From assembly GCF_018613855.1 (NCBI RefSeq), contig NZ_JAGGPK010000009.1, forward strand, positions 48,413-112,412: a stretch of 64,000 nucleotides of DNA, in the 5' to 3' direction. The stretch's first letter is position 1. Each line of letters starts with the position of its first letter. The translations under genes were made by a program, and so were the position numbers. Origin of the DNA: Arthrobacter sp. ISL-30 (lineage in GTDB: Bacteria; Actinomycetota; Actinomycetes; Actinomycetales; Micrococcaceae). Under the pieces are notes generated by a model. The model saw nothing but the letters and a program-made list of their open reading frames with translations, did not search any database and was not told the origin of the DNA. Below, piece after piece: positions 16,633 to 25,063 of this stretch.

Positions 16633-17577
16633 TTACCGTGCGCTGACCAGGACCACCTCGAATTGCGTTTGGGGGAGGGTGGCGAACTTTGCGTTGACCA
16701 CGGCGAGGGTGTTGTCGAACAGGGCGGCCGTCGTCGGCGTTGCGAAATGATCACTCGTGATGACGTCCACTACCGCTCCGGACCCCAGCCCGTCCGTGAG
16801 TTGAATTCGGCTTACTTGGTTTATGAAGTTCTGCACGGCCCACACCTCGTTGCCCTCGACCACGATGCCGTCAACGTTCGGAACGCTGACACCTTCGATC
16901 ATCGCGCTGGCCCCGGTTCGCGGATCCACGGTAAAGAGTGCGCCGAGCCCGGAATGCGCCACGATGAGAGTCTCGCCGTCGGCTGCAACCGCGATGCCGT
17001 TGAGGTTGAAGGCACCGGCTATTTGGGCGGCTGGACCGCTCAACGCGAGGGTCTCGACGCTGCCCGGCTCCCCGTCCTTGCCAACGGGCACAAAGTAGAG
17101 CTCAGGGTGTCCGGAGTTGGTGAACCACGCGCCTTCCGTGGTCACGGTGACGTCGTTGATGAATGAATTCGCCAGGTTTGTCAGCTGATACACAGCTTCC
17201 GTTTCGGGTTCGTCCGTTTCATAGACGTAGCCCTGCCCGGTGGCTCCTCCGGCTACGAACAACAGCTCATGACGGAGATCGGCGTGCATGCCGACGGCCG
17301 CCCGGCCCTCTGGTACATCGAAGAAGAGGCTCGCCGTACCTTTGCTGACGTCTCCACGGTAGATATCGCCCAGCGCGAGATCTCCGGCGTAGAAAGTCGT
17401 TCCCTCGCCGGCGGCGATGCCTTCGGCGGATGTTGCCCCCTCGAGGACGATCACAGAGTCTTCAATCGGCGGATTCGCGGCCGCGAAGGACGCGGGAGCT
17501 AGTAGTGCCATAAGGGCGAAGAACCCTAAAGCCGCACGGCGGAACGGCTTTGCTGCAGTCTGGGTTTTGCGGCGCAT
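16633..17577 (-). CDS. Secreted beta-propeller (SMP-30/ScyD-like) protein
   Basis: A 314-residue exported protein. The signal peptide is RRAALGFFALMALLAPASFAAA. The mature part has propeller-type repeats that end in VDG/GIA motifs (NLNGIAVAADGETLIVAHSGLGALFTVDP; PNVDGIVVEGNEVWAVQNFINQVSRIQL), as in ScyD/ScyE and SMP-30-like proteins. The ATG at 17577 has AAGGAAG upstream. No catalytic residues can be assigned, so the role is open: binding, or lactone hydrolysis outside the cell. It is divergent from the copper locus. Confidence 0.75.
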   Translation of the reverse strand: MRRKTQTAAKPFRRAALGFFALMALLAPASFAAANPPIEDSVIVLEGATSAEGIAAGEGTTFYAGDLALGDIYRGDVSKGTASLFFDVPEGRAAVGMHADLRHELLFVAGGATGQGYVYETDEPETEAVYQLTNLANSFINDVTVTTEGAWFTNSGHPELYFVPVGKDGEPGSVETLALSGPAAQIAGAFNLNGIAVAADGETLIVAHSGLGALFTVDPRTGASAMIEGVSVPNVDGIVVEGNEVWAVQNFINQVSRIQLTDGLGSGAVVDVITSDHFATPTTAALFDNTLAVVNAKFATLPQTQFEVVLVSAR

Positions 17578-17717
17578 GATGCTTCCTTGCGTGTGCTGGG
17601 TACGCGTGAGCAGTCCGCAATATGCGGGAGAGCTCCGCATATGGTCCTGCCAGTTTAGGCATCAGGAGCAAGGAGGACTAGGGGTAAGCGGTGCCAGGAG
17701 GATCTCTTGGGACAACC

Positions 17718-17746
17718 TTGACCTCTATACCCCCTGGGGGTATATT
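17718..17746 (+). promoter_or_regulatory. Copper promoter with embedded CsoR-type operator
   Basis: TTGACC (17718-17723) and TATATT (17741-17746) are 17 bp apart, an almost ideal housekeeping promoter. The spacer and -10 contain the perfect palindrome TATACCCCCTGGGGGTATA (17726-17744), which matches the G-tract operators of Cu(I)-sensing CsoR repressors. Copper-dependent derepression of the ATPase at 17854 is the expected behaviour. No csoR gene is in the window. Confidence 0.85.
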
Positions 17747-17853
17747 CCAGAGTGTTGTCAGTGAAGTGGTTCGTCCCGGCAGGTGCGTGCATCTGCTTCC
17801 ACGGCCGTTCAACCCCAACAGTCCGAAATCCCTTTTTGGCGTAAGGAACTGAC

Positions 17854-19992
17854 ATGAATGGAAATGAATCCCACGGACATCACCACGGGCACACCGGACA
17901 CGTCCAGACCGTCCCCGTGGAAGCTATCAGCGCGGCTGCCCACCACGGTGCCCAACACGGCCCTCCTCCACGGGCCCTTTCGGATGAGCACGTAGTTCAC
18001 GCGCATGGCCAGCATGCGGGGCACAGCACGGCAATGTTCAAGAACAGGTTCTGGCTCACCCTGGCGCTCTCCGTTCCGGTGGTCTATTTCAGCCCGATGT
18101 TCGGCCATCTCCTCGGCTACGCGCCGCCGGAATTTCCTGGTTCCACTTGGATCCCCCCTGTCCTTGGCACGGTGATCTTCGTTTATGGGGGCCAGCCGTT
18201 CCTTGTTGGAGGAGTGAGGGAACTCAGGGAGCGCAAGCCGGGAATGATGCTGTTGATCGGCATGGCAATCAGTGTGGCTTTTGTGGCCTCCTGGGTCACC
18301 AGCCTTGGCATCGGGGGCTTCGCCCTGGACTTCTGGTGGGAGCTTGCCCTGCTGGTGGCCATCATGCTCCTGGGCCATTGGATCGAAATGCGTGCCCTCG
18401 GCTCCGCGCAGGGAGCGCTGGATGCGCTTGCTGCACTGCTGCCGGACGAAGCAGAGCGGATCACGCCCACAGGGACCGAAACCGTCAGCCTCGCCGAGCT
18501 CCGGACCGGAGACGTAGTCCTCGTCCGCTCAGGGGCACGGATGCCGGCAGACGGCAGGATTGTTGAGGGCCAAGCCGAGTTCGATGAATCCATGATCACC
18601 GGCGAGTCCAAGACCGTTGCGCGTTCAGTAGGAGATTCCGTCATCGCCGGAACTGTGGCAATTGACAACACCGTCAGGGTGGAGGTCACCGCCGTCGGGG
18701 ATAACACCGCACTGGCCGGTATCCAGCGGCTGGTCGCCGAGGCCCAGGCCTCCTCCTCCAAGGCGCAGGCCCTGGCTGACCGGGCTGCAGCCTTCCTCTT
18801 CTACTTTGCCGCGGCCGCCGGCATCATCACCTTCCTCGCCTGGACCCTCCTTGGCAACACCCCCGACGCCGTGACCCGCACCGTCACCGTCCTGGTCATC
18901 GCCTGCCCCCATGCGTTGGGCCTTGCCATCCCACTGGTGATTGCAATCTCCACGGAACAGGCTGCCCGGGCAGGCGTATTGATCAAGAATCGGATGGCAT
19001 TGGAACGCATGCGCACAGTCGACGTCGTCCTCTTTGATAAGACCGGCACCCTGACCAAGGGCGAGCCGGAGCTCAAGGAGGTGGCCGCCGTCGACGGCGT
19101 GAAGCGGGAAGGCCTGCTGGCCCTTGCGGCAGCCGTGGAAGCCGACAGCGAGCACCCCGTAGCCCGCGCGATCGTTCAAGCCGCGCGGCGGCAGGGCGTG
19201 GATATTCCCACAGCTTCCGGCTTCAACTCATTTACCGGACGCGGCGTCAGGGCCACCGTGGAGGGCAGGACTGTCCAAGTGGGCGGGCCTGCGCTACTGC
19301 GCGAGCTGGGGGCAGAGGAACCGGCCCCCCTGGCCGAGTCCACCCGGACTTGGCGGGACCGGGGCGCGGCGGTGCTTCACGTCGTCGACGACGGCCGGGT
19401 AGTCGGGGCTGTCAGCCTGGAGGATGCGATCCGTCCCGAATCGCGCGACGCTGTCTCGGCACTGCAACGCCGTGGCATCAAGGTAGCGATGGTTACCGGC
19501 GACGCCAGGCAGGTAGCCCAGGCTGTGGCGACTGAATTGGACATCGACGAAGTCTTCGCCGAAGTCCTTCCTGCGGACAAGGACGAGAAAGTCGCCGAAC
19601 TTCAGCAACGCGGGCTGAAGGTAGCCATGGTCGGGGACGGCGTCAACGACTCTCCGGCACTGGCGAGGGCCGAAGTGGGCATCGCCATTGGCGCGGGAAC
19701 GGACGTTGCCGTGGAATCGGCAGGCGTGGTCCTCGCCGGCAACGACCCACGGGCCGTCCTGTCAATGGTGGACCTGTCGAGGGCGAGCTACCGGAAGATG
19801 TGGCAGAACCTTGCCTGGGCCACGGGCTACAACATCCTCGCCATTCCGCTCGCCGCCGGAGTCCTCGCCTTTGCGGGGCTCGTGCTGTCCCCCGCCGCCG
19901 GTGCGGTGTTGATGTCAGCCTCCACCATCGTGGTGGCGCTCAACGCCCAGCTGCTGCGAAGGCTGCGGCTCAATCCGGCACAGGTTCGGTGA
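17854..19992 (+). CDS. copB: Copper-exporting P-type ATPase, CopB type
   Basis: A 712-residue P1B-type ATPase. The His-rich N-terminus (HGHHHGHTGH, HAHGQHAGH) replaces the usual CxxC domains and is typical of the CopB subclass. The membrane metal site is CPH at about residue 350 rather than CPC. The phosphorylation site is DKTGT near residue 395, the actuator motif is TGES and the hinge is GDGVNDSPAL. It pumps copper ions out of the cytoplasm. AAGGAAC precedes the ATG. It is followed by a DUF305 lipoprotein, a common copper-resistance partner, and controlled by the CsoR-type operator upstream. Confidence 0.93.
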   Translation: MNGNESHGHHHGHTGHVQTVPVEAISAAAHHGAQHGPPPRALSDEHVVHAHGQHAGHSTAMFKNRFWLTLALSVPVVYFSPMFGHLLGYAPPEFPGSTWIPPVLGTVIFVYGGQPFLVGGVRELRERKPGMMLLIGMAISVAFVASWVTSLGIGGFALDFWWELALLVAIMLLGHWIEMRALGSAQGALDALAALLPDEAERITPTGTETVSLAELRTGDVVLVRSGARMPADGRIVEGQAEFDESMITGESKTVARSVGDSVIAGTVAIDNTVRVEVTAVGDNTALAGIQRLVAEAQASSSKAQALADRAAAFLFYFAAAAGIITFLAWTLLGNTPDAVTRTVTVLVIACPHALGLAIPLVIAISTEQAARAGVLIKNRMALERMRTVDVVLFDKTGTLTKGEPELKEVAAVDGVKREGLLALAAAVEADSEHPVARAIVQAARRQGVDIPTASGFNSFTGRGVRATVEGRTVQVGGPALLRELGAEEPAPLAESTRTWRDRGAAVLHVVDDGRVVGAVSLEDAIRPESRDAVSALQRRGIKVAMVTGDARQVAQAVATELDIDEVFAEVLPADKDEKVAELQQRGLKVAMVGDGVNDSPALARAEVGIAIGAGTDVAVESAGVVLAGNDPRAVLSMVDLSRASYRKMWQNLAWATGYNILAIPLAAGVLAFAGLVLSPAAGAVLMSASTIVVALNAQLLRRLRLNPAQVR

Positions 19993-20060
19993 CAGGACAC
20001 GCCAGCCGGCTTGGGGTCAGTTTTGGACGAGCACCAATAGATTTGAAGGAAATGATTTTG

Positions 20061-20669
20061 ATGAACAAGAAGCTTCTGGCCCTATCCACCGCCGCCGTCG
20101 CGGCCGTTATTGCCCTCTCGGGCTGCGCCCCCGGCCCCGGCTCCGGCTCCGGCAGCGGAACGCTGGACCATGGCAACATGGGGCATTCAAACAGCGCTCC
20201 TCCCGCGGCAGCCGATCACAATGCGGCGGACACGATGTTCGCACAGATGATGATCCCGCACCACGCCCAGGCAGTGGAAATGAGCGATATCGTCCTCAAG
20301 AAGCAGGACATCCCTGCCGCTGTCGCCTCGCTTGCCACCAGGATCAAGGGCGCCCAGGCGCCGGAGATCGAGCAAATGACGGGCTGGCTCAAGAGCTGGA
20401 ACGAGCCAACGCACATGGCCTCGGGCGGCCACGGCATGGCAGGAATGATGAGTGAAGAGGACCTGGCGAAGCTCGACGCCGCCCAAGGTACCGAAGCCGC
20501 CAGGCTCTTCCTCACCCAGATGATCGCCCATCATGAGGGCGCAATCGTGATGGCGAAGACGGAGATGGCCGAAGGTAAGCACCCCGATGCCGTCAAGCTC
20601 AGCAAGGACATCGTGACCGCCCAGGAAGCCGAAATCCAGGAAATGCGAACCCTCCTGGGAAGCCTCTGA
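20061..20669 (+). CDS. DUF305 lipoprotein
   Basis: A 202-residue lipoprotein with signal peptide and lipobox (VIALSGC). The mature protein carries the DUF305 ferritin-like four-helix fold, with repeated metal-ligand motifs MFAQMMIPHHAQAVEMSD and FLTQMIAHHEGAIVMAK plus Met/His-rich linkers (GGHGMAGMM). DUF305 proteins accompany copper-export genes and probably bind copper outside the membrane. The start at 20061 is preferred over 20052 because GAAGGA then has a workable spacing. It is 68 bp after the ATPase gene and likely in the same transcript. Confidence 0.9.
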   Translation: MNKKLLALSTAAVAAVIALSGCAPGPGSGSGSGTLDHGNMGHSNSAPPAAADHNAADTMFAQMMIPHHAQAVEMSDIVLKKQDIPAAVASLATRIKGAQAPEIEQMTGWLKSWNEPTHMASGGHGMAGMMSEEDLAKLDAAQGTEAARLFLTQMIAHHEGAIVMAKTEMAEGKHPDAVKLSKDIVTAQEAEIQEMRTLLGSL

Positions 20670-20705
20670 CGATCAGTCTCCTGCCCTCTCTTACGTTCGC
20701 CCGGG

Positions 20706-21434
20706 CTAACCATACACCTCGACGAAGTTTCTCAGGAGCTTCATAGGTTGGGTAACGGTCTGCTGCCTGGCAGATGCAAGGAGCTCCTCTGCGGAGCCCG
20801 GCGGAAAGTAGCCGGCGTGGCGGTAGATGTCGATCCGTGTGGCGAGGCCATCGGCGTCGAGTTCCGGATGGAACTGTGTGGCGTAGAGGTTCTTCCTGAT
20901 CCGGAACATCTGGACCGGGCACTTGTCAGACGTTCCAAGCAGGACCGCGTGTGAGGGCAGGACCGTGCAGGCCTCCTTATGCCCAACGAAGGCCGTGAAG
21001 CGTGAGGGCAGTCCGCGCAGGAGGGGGTCGCGTTCGCCGTCGGGGGTGAGGCGGATTTCCACTCCTCCAACGTCCTCGCCATAGGTCCGGTCGACGACGG
21101 CGCCCTGGTGACGTCCCAGCGTTCCGACCCCATAGCAGGCGCCAAAGAACGGGAAGTCCGCCGCCACAATCCTGTCCAGGAGCCCGGCGAGCTCGTCCTC
21201 CACCCGCACCTGGGAAGCGCTCTTTTGTTCAGGAGGATCGCTGGAAGTGTAGGGGCTGCCGCCCACGATGATGCCCGAATAGTCCTCCAGTTCGAGCTCG
21301 GGCAAGGGTGCGGCCTCGAGCCGGATCCGTCTCAGCTGATCCGGCTCGAGGCCGCAATACCGCAGGTAGGCGCGGTATTCGTCGTCGGCGGCAGCGTCCT
21401 CAGCCCGCGAGGCCAGCAGCAGGAACGGCTTCAC
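20706..21434 (-). CDS. Class I glutamine amidotransferase (GMP-synthase-like)
   Basis: A 242-residue stand-alone amidotransferase domain. The nucleophile is the Cys in FFGACYGVG, and the His and Glu partners are in YATQFHPELDADG. GGSPYTSSDP forms the oxyanion region. The GTG start at 21434 has only a weak ribosome site. Such proteins are annotated as glutamine amidotransferases of unknown partner and are common in actinobacteria; no synthetase domain is adjacent. Confidence 0.85.
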   Translation of the reverse strand: MKPFLLLASRAEDAAADDEYRAYLRYCGLEPDQLRRIRLEAAPLPELELEDYSGIIVGGSPYTSSDPPEQKSASQVRVEDELAGLLDRIVAADFPFFGACYGVGTLGRHQGAVVDRTYGEDVGGVEIRLTPDGERDPLLRGLPSRFTAFVGHKEACTVLPSHAVLLGTSDKCPVQMFRIRKNLYATQFHPELDADGLATRIDIYRHAGYFPPGSAEELLASARQQTVTQPMKLLRNFVEVYG

Positions 21435-21454
21435 AGGCTAAGTGTGCCCCAGGA

Positions 21455-22327
21455 TTAAGGCGTTGTCGTAGCTGTTGCCGTGGCAGTCGGCGCCACGGTC
21501 ACGGTTTCTGTCACGGTGGCCCTGGGCGATGCCGTTGGCGAAGCGGTCACTGTGCTGGTCGAAGTACCGGTGCGGGTGGGGCTGCTGGTTGCTGTCCTCG
21601 TCGCCGTGCCGGTGGCGCCGTCGTTGGCCTTTGCCAGCACTTTGTCCACAAGCTCTTCCAGTTCGTTCCGGTCGGAATCGCCCAGGTCCGCGCCGTTCTT
21701 GGTGGCCACGACCAGGAGTCGGCCCTGAGCCGCGGAAACCTGCATCAGCATGTCATCAGTGCCCTCGCCGCGAGTGCTTACTGTTGCAAACGTCTCCTCG
21801 CCGTCGGTCCGCGCCTGCAGTTCCTCAGTGGTGACATCGTGTGTCTGGCCGGCAACCTGAACCGTGAACCTGTCGCATTGGCCTAGCTTTCCGCGCACGT
21901 CTTCAATAAGGCCGACGGCGTCAGGGCCTTCGCGTCCCGACTGCGCGGAAAGGGTCCTCGGTTCCTGGCTCTCGGAAATGGCGACGGCTACCTCACCGTT
22001 TTCGACGGTGTCGAGTAGCCCTGCAGTCGCGATCGATTTGCACTCCTCCGGGTTGACCGTGGCGGAATTCATCAAAATTCCCGCGATGCGGCTCCCCTGA
22101 TCCACCTGGTCCTTTGAGTAAAGCTTGAGTTCGTTGCCGTCCCCGTCGGTCATACCCGAGACCAGCTCGCGCAGTTCGTCTTCGGTGTAGACCCTGTCCT
22201 GGGCCGCGGTGGTGGTAGTGGTACCGCCGGTGGGCGACGGGCTTTGCCCGGCCCCTCCTCCCCCCGTGCACGATGCCAAAGCCAGGGCTGTCGCGGCTGC
22301 CAAAACGACTATGGGGACATTCCTCAC
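21455..22327 (-). CDS. Hypothetical lipoprotein with Ser/Thr-rich tail
   Basis: A 290-residue lipoprotein with a clear signal and lipobox (AAATALALASC), followed by a short Ser/Pro/Thr linker. A folded region of about 190 residues with two Cys (NPEECKS, LGQCDRF) resembles mycobacterial PknH-sensor-like lipoproteins. The last 60 residues are Thr/Ala/Pro/Ser/Val repeats (TVTASPTAS, TVTETVTVAPTATATATT). The GTG at 22327 is chosen because AAAGGA lies nine bases before it. A GTG at 22336 directly abuts that site and is less likely. Function unknown. It is divergent from the PBP gene. Confidence 0.78.
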   Translation of the reverse strand: MRNVPIVVLAAATALALASCTGGGGAGQSPSPTGGTTTTTAAQDRVYTEDELRELVSGMTDGDGNELKLYSKDQVDQGSRIAGILMNSATVNPEECKSIATAGLLDTVENGEVAVAISESQEPRTLSAQSGREGPDAVGLIEDVRGKLGQCDRFTVQVAGQTHDVTTEELQARTDGEETFATVSTRGEGTDDMLMQVSAAQGRLLVVATKNGADLGDSDRNELEELVDKVLAKANDGATGTATRTATSSPTRTGTSTSTVTASPTASPRATVTETVTVAPTATATATTTP

Positions 22328-22466
22328 CAGAACCACTCCTTTGGATGGAAAGCCTGCTTATGATTAAAAGAGTAAGGTCTTTCGTGCCGCTGGCAAGGTG
22401 CGGAGGGCGGCGGTTTCCGGCGTAAGCTGGGGGCACGTCTAGAACTTCTAGCCGGAATTTAAGGCG

Positions 22467-24647
22467 ATGAAAAACGGGCCAAAGTTTGGTTTGTCCGGGG
22501 CCTTAGGCAGGATCCTCGGATTCTTCTTTGTGAGTGTCTTGTGTGGCATTTTGGCCGCCAGCCTGGTGGTCCCCGGAGTTGCGGCCACGGGCGTCACCAT
22601 GAGCAATACCATTTCTTACTTCAACAGCCTGCCCACTGAGCTGGTGGTGGACACTCCCGCGCAATCCACCAAAGTCCTGAGCGGCGACGGTAAGCCCATT
22701 GCGACGTTCTTCGCGGAGAATCGCGTCAGGGTCCCCCTTGACCAGATCTCGCAATTCGCGAAGGACGCGGTTATTGCCGTTGAGGACAACCGCTTCTATG
22801 AGCATAAAGGCGTGGACCCCCAGGGCGTCCTTCGCGCCCTTACCACCAACCTGACAGAGGGAGAGAGGCAGGGCGCATCGACGCTGACCCAGCAGTACGT
22901 CACCAACGTCCTGAACGAATCCCGCTTAACGTCCGGCAGGGAGGAGGAGATTGTCCTCAGCGGCCAGAAGACTATTGGTGACAAGCTGCGGGAAATGAAG
23001 CTCGCCTTGGAGTTGGAGAAGAGATTCACAAAGGACCAGATCCTTGAGGGCTACCTCAACATCGTCTTCTTTAACCGGGATGCCTATGGCATCGAGGCAG
23101 CGGCCAGGCACTACTTCAGTACCACCGCCAAGGAACTGACACTGCCCCAGGCGGCGCTGTTGGCAGGGATGGTGAACAGCCCCAGCTTCTATGACCCCGT
23201 CTTCAATGCGGACAACTCAATCAAACGCCGCAACCAGGTGCTGGACGACATGCTCAGCCAGGGCAAGATCACCCAGGCGGAGCATGACGCCGCCGTCGCC
23301 ACCCCGATCGAGCTGAAGGTCAACCCGTCCAAGCAAGGCTGCGCCGGCGCGCAGATGGCCGTCTACTTCTGCGACTACATCTCGCACCTGATCCTCAACG
23401 ATCCCCTTTACGGCTCTGATACGAGGGAACGCGAGCAAAGGTTGTATCGGGGCGGACTGACAATCACCACGACGCTGGACAGCCGGCTCCAGGAAGCAGC
23501 CCAGGCACAGGTTGACGCCTCAGCCGGGGCCAATCCCGACAGGTGGGGCGCTGCCCTGGCAACCATCCAGCCTGGTACAGGCAAGATCCTCGCCATGGCG
23601 CAGAACACTGTGTTCCTTCCCGAGCCCGGCAAGTTCGATACCCAGCTGAACTTCAACGTGGACTCCAAGGACATCCATGGGCTTGACCTCAACGGGGCCG
23701 GGGGCTTCCAGCCCGGTTCCACTATGAAGCCCTTCACGTTTGCGGCGTGGCTCAACGAGGGCAAGCCGATCAACGGCGAGGTGGATGCGTCCCGCAGGAC
23801 CTATCCGCTGAATTTCCCCTGGAGGTCCAGCTGTGGCAAGGTCCTGGGCGCCTACAACACCGCGGAGATGAACACGGGGCTTGGAGCAGCCGAAGACCTG
23901 AAGAACAATGACGAGGGCTATTACCGCAAGATGCCGATCGACTACGGGCTGTACAACTCCATCAACACGGCCACGTTCGCGACTGCTGCCCAGCTGGACT
24001 TCTGTGGCATTCAGCGAATGGTGGACGCCGTCGGCCTCCACAGTGGCTTGGACAATGCGCCCGTGAACATGCACCAGTTGGGCAACATCCTGGGCGCCAT
24101 CGGCGTCGCTCCCCTGGTGATGGCCAACGCCTTCGCAACCTTTGCCAATGACGGCAAGTACTGTGCGCCTATCGCCATCACCGAGGTGATCGACGCGAAC
24201 GGCAGGAAGCTGCCTGCACAGACAACGTCCTGCCGCGAGGCGGTCAAGCCGAACGTCGCCCGAGGGGTAAACTCCGTGCTTCAGGATGTCCTGAAGAAAG
24301 GATCAGGCGTCTACATCGAACCGAAGACGCATGACAAGTTCCCCGTCGCTGCCAAGACCGGTACCTCCAACAACAACGGCGCAACCTGGCTGGTGGGCTA
24401 CACCACAGGGCTCTCCACCGCTTCCTTCTTCGGGGATGCACTGGAGGGCCAGAAGCGCGCGGGCCAGAACGTCACCATTAATGGAAAGTTCTACAAGACC
24501 CTGGACGGCTACATGATCGCCGGTCCCCAGTGGGCAAACTACATGACGCAGGTGGCCCCGCTGTATCCCACCGCCCCGTTCCCTGGCCCGCCGCCGTCAA
24601 TGCGGCAGAACCCGCCGCCGCCAACGCCGGCACCGCCGGGCAACTGA
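22467..24647 (+). CDS. Class A penicillin-binding protein
   Basis: A 726-residue bifunctional peptidoglycan synthase. One N-terminal membrane anchor is followed by the GT51 glycosyltransferase, with the catalytic Glu in AVEDNRFYEHKG near residue 105 and GASTLTQQYVTN. The transpeptidase has SxxK (PGSTMKPF, Ser about 418), SxN (YNSINTA) and KTG (AAKTGTSNN, about 629). The C-terminus is a Pro-rich tail (PPPSMRQNPPPPTPAPPGN). It builds cell wall at the outer membrane face and is a beta-lactam target. It is monocistronic and divergent from the lipoprotein gene. Confidence 0.95.
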   Translation: MKNGPKFGLSGALGRILGFFFVSVLCGILAASLVVPGVAATGVTMSNTISYFNSLPTELVVDTPAQSTKVLSGDGKPIATFFAENRVRVPLDQISQFAKDAVIAVEDNRFYEHKGVDPQGVLRALTTNLTEGERQGASTLTQQYVTNVLNESRLTSGREEEIVLSGQKTIGDKLREMKLALELEKRFTKDQILEGYLNIVFFNRDAYGIEAAARHYFSTTAKELTLPQAALLAGMVNSPSFYDPVFNADNSIKRRNQVLDDMLSQGKITQAEHDAAVATPIELKVNPSKQGCAGAQMAVYFCDYISHLILNDPLYGSDTREREQRLYRGGLTITTTLDSRLQEAAQAQVDASAGANPDRWGAALATIQPGTGKILAMAQNTVFLPEPGKFDTQLNFNVDSKDIHGLDLNGAGGFQPGSTMKPFTFAAWLNEGKPINGEVDASRRTYPLNFPWRSSCGKVLGAYNTAEMNTGLGAAEDLKNNDEGYYRKMPIDYGLYNSINTATFATAAQLDFCGIQRMVDAVGLHSGLDNAPVNMHQLGNILGAIGVAPLVMANAFATFANDGKYCAPIAITEVIDANGRKLPAQTTSCREAVKPNVARGVNSVLQDVLKKGSGVYIEPKTHDKFPVAAKTGTSNNNGATWLVGYTTGLSTASFFGDALEGQKRAGQNVTINGKFYKTLDGYMIAGPQWANYMTQVAPLYPTAPFPGPPPSMRQNPPPPTPAPPGN

Positions 24648-25063
24648 GGACGTGGAGGACAACGTAGGGGGCGGGGCACAGCCACTCTGCCGTCCGCTGG
24701 ACTGGTCTTTCATCGCTGTCGAAGCTAAACGCAGCAAATTGCAGCGTCTTTATCCATTTCAGGCACAAAATGGCATGCTTTTTCTACATTAGTCACAACA
24801 CCTGAGCTTCTTTGTCAATTGAAGTCAAAATCAAGCCAAGCCTGCTAGAACACGCTATGAGAACACAAGGACCTTGGTTTATCTACGACATGCGGCAAAC
24901 CTATGCCGGGCCTGCAGGACGGGCATAACGGTAACTGAGCGGCATTAGCCACTTAATTTTGCAAAAACCAGAACCACAGTGGATTATCTGCTTTCATTCC
25001 TAGACAGCATCGGCCCATGGGTCTAATCTTTGGGCCATCATTGCATTCTCACTGGAGGCAAAT
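24648..25063. other. Intergenic region, 416 bp, no gene seen
   Basis: This stretch is more AT-rich than its surroundings, with TTTTCTAC and TTAATTTTGC runs. No coding frame with protein-like composition, RNA gene or clear hairpin was recognised. It presumably holds the promoter of the secreted LVIVD-type protein gene that follows. Confidence 0.5.
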
